DNA of 6,541 bases. Source: Frankiaceae bacterium. GTDB lineage: Bacteria > Actinomycetota > Actinomycetes > Frankiales > Frankiaceae. This document shows, piece by piece, positions 6,344 to 6,541 of the stretch. A model generated the notes under the pieces. That model ran no database searches. It had not been told where the DNA came from and worked only from the letters and a program-made list of their open reading frames with translations. Position 1 is the stretch's first letter, and every line of letters begins with the position of its first letter. The translations under genes and the position numbers were made by a program. The stretch is from NCBI GenBank assembly GCA_030840885.1, contig JAVEDQ010000032.1:1-6541 (forward strand). Reading direction: 5' to 3'.

Positions 6344-6361
6344 GTCATCTTCGACAACTGA
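6332..6361 (+). repeat. In-frame duplication of the adhC 3' end with its stop codon
   Basis: TTCGACAACTGA occurs at 6332-6343, ending in the adhC stop, and again at 6350-6361. The 18-nt offset is a multiple of three, so the second copy is in the same frame and again reads Phe-Asp-Asn-stop. Read-through of the first TGA would add six sense codons after the suppressed stop (five plus the inserted residue) before the second TGA. It looks like a short tandem duplication. Confidence 0.85.
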
Positions 6362-6373
6362 CCACGTTGCTGA

Positions 6374-6417
6374 ACGACGTCGGCCCGGTCTCCTTACGGA
6401 GGTCGGGCCGGCGTCGT
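6374..6417 (+). terminator. Strong stem-loop terminator between adhC and the convergent gene
   Basis: The arms 6374-6393 and 6398-6417 pair at all 20 positions around a TTAC loop, with three G-U wobbles (6380/6411, 6388/6403, 6389/6402). There is no T-run after it, as is common in high-GC actinobacteria. It starts 30 nt after the adhC stop and ends 2 nt from the stop of the opposing gene, so it may serve both. In the minus-strand RNA the three wobbles become A-C mismatches, so the fold is better for adhC. Confidence 0.85.
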
Positions 6418-6418
6418 C

Positions 6419-6541
6419 TCAGGGGTAGCTGACGCGGTAGCGGAGATCGGCGAACTGCCCGACGCGCTCCGCCGCAATCAGGTGCAGCCGATCCGGGAGC
6501 AGGCGGCGGGGGAGCACAGGACGACCGGCTCCCAGCGTCGC
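6419..6541 (-). CDS. RibD/dihydrofolate-reductase-family protein, C-terminal part (runs off the right edge)
   Basis: Reading leftward from the window edge gives 40 codons ending in TGA at 6421-6419. The peptide contains TLGAGRPVLPRRL near its start, then LHLIAAERVGQFADLRYRV near its end. A Gly-x-Gly-(R/K)-P-hydrophobic-P segment, a short helix, a Val/Ala-Glu-Arg strand and a final (L/A)RY strand is the usual C-terminal pattern of RibD C-terminal-like and 'dihydrofolate reductase family' proteins, which are NADPH-dependent reductases of pteridine- or pyrimidine-like substrates or of unknown role. The start, the cofactor site and most of the protein lie outside the window, so function cannot be refined. 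It is convergent with adhC and separated from the shared terminator by 1 nt. The open frame and coding-like codons support a real gene; the family call is moderate. Confidence 0.6.
   Translation of the reverse strand, partial: ATLGAGRPVLPRRLLPDRLHLIAAERVGQFADLRYRVSYP

Overview
The window is GC-rich actinobacterial DNA with mostly C- or G-ending codons and GTG starts. An AdhC-type alcohol dehydrogenase resembling the mycobacterial protein fits this. The order Pseudonocardiales or a relative is likely, but the sequence alone does not fix the genus.

Layout, left to right. (1) Bases 1-78, minus strand: the first 26 codons of a Phd/YefM-family antitoxin gene that runs off the left edge. A palindrome overlaps its probable -10 box. 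(2) Bases 79-224: a divergent intergenic region with a hairpin and a perfect 14-bp palindrome ahead of the next operon. (3) Bases 225-3244, plus strand: a two-gene operon whose coding regions overlap by 4 bp. It encodes diaminobutyrate-2-oxoglutarate aminotransferase (dat) and L-2,4-diaminobutyrate decarboxylase (ddc). Together they should convert aspartate semialdehyde to 1,3-diaminopropane. (4) Bases 3273-4022, minus strand: a classical short-chain dehydrogenase, convergent with ddc. (5) Bases 4201-5097, plus strand: a secreted lipoprotein polysaccharide deacetylase. (6) Bases 5294-6343, plus strand: zinc-dependent alcohol dehydrogenase adhC, preceded by a leader with two inverted repeats. 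(7) Bases 6374-6417: a 20-bp-stem terminator between convergent genes. (8) Bases 6419-6541, minus strand: the last 40 codons of a probable RibD/dihydrofolate-reductase-family protein that runs off the right edge.

Only dat and ddc clearly act together. The other genes look like independent single-gene units, each with its own start signals. No rRNA, tRNA, CRISPR array, insertion sequence or phage gene is visible. I see no convincing new multi-gene system. The points most worth a second look are the diaminopropane operon with no siderophore or polyamine partner in view, the repeat-built tail of Dat at the dat/ddc junction, the palindromes in both divergent and leader regions, and the in-frame duplication of the adhC stop codon.
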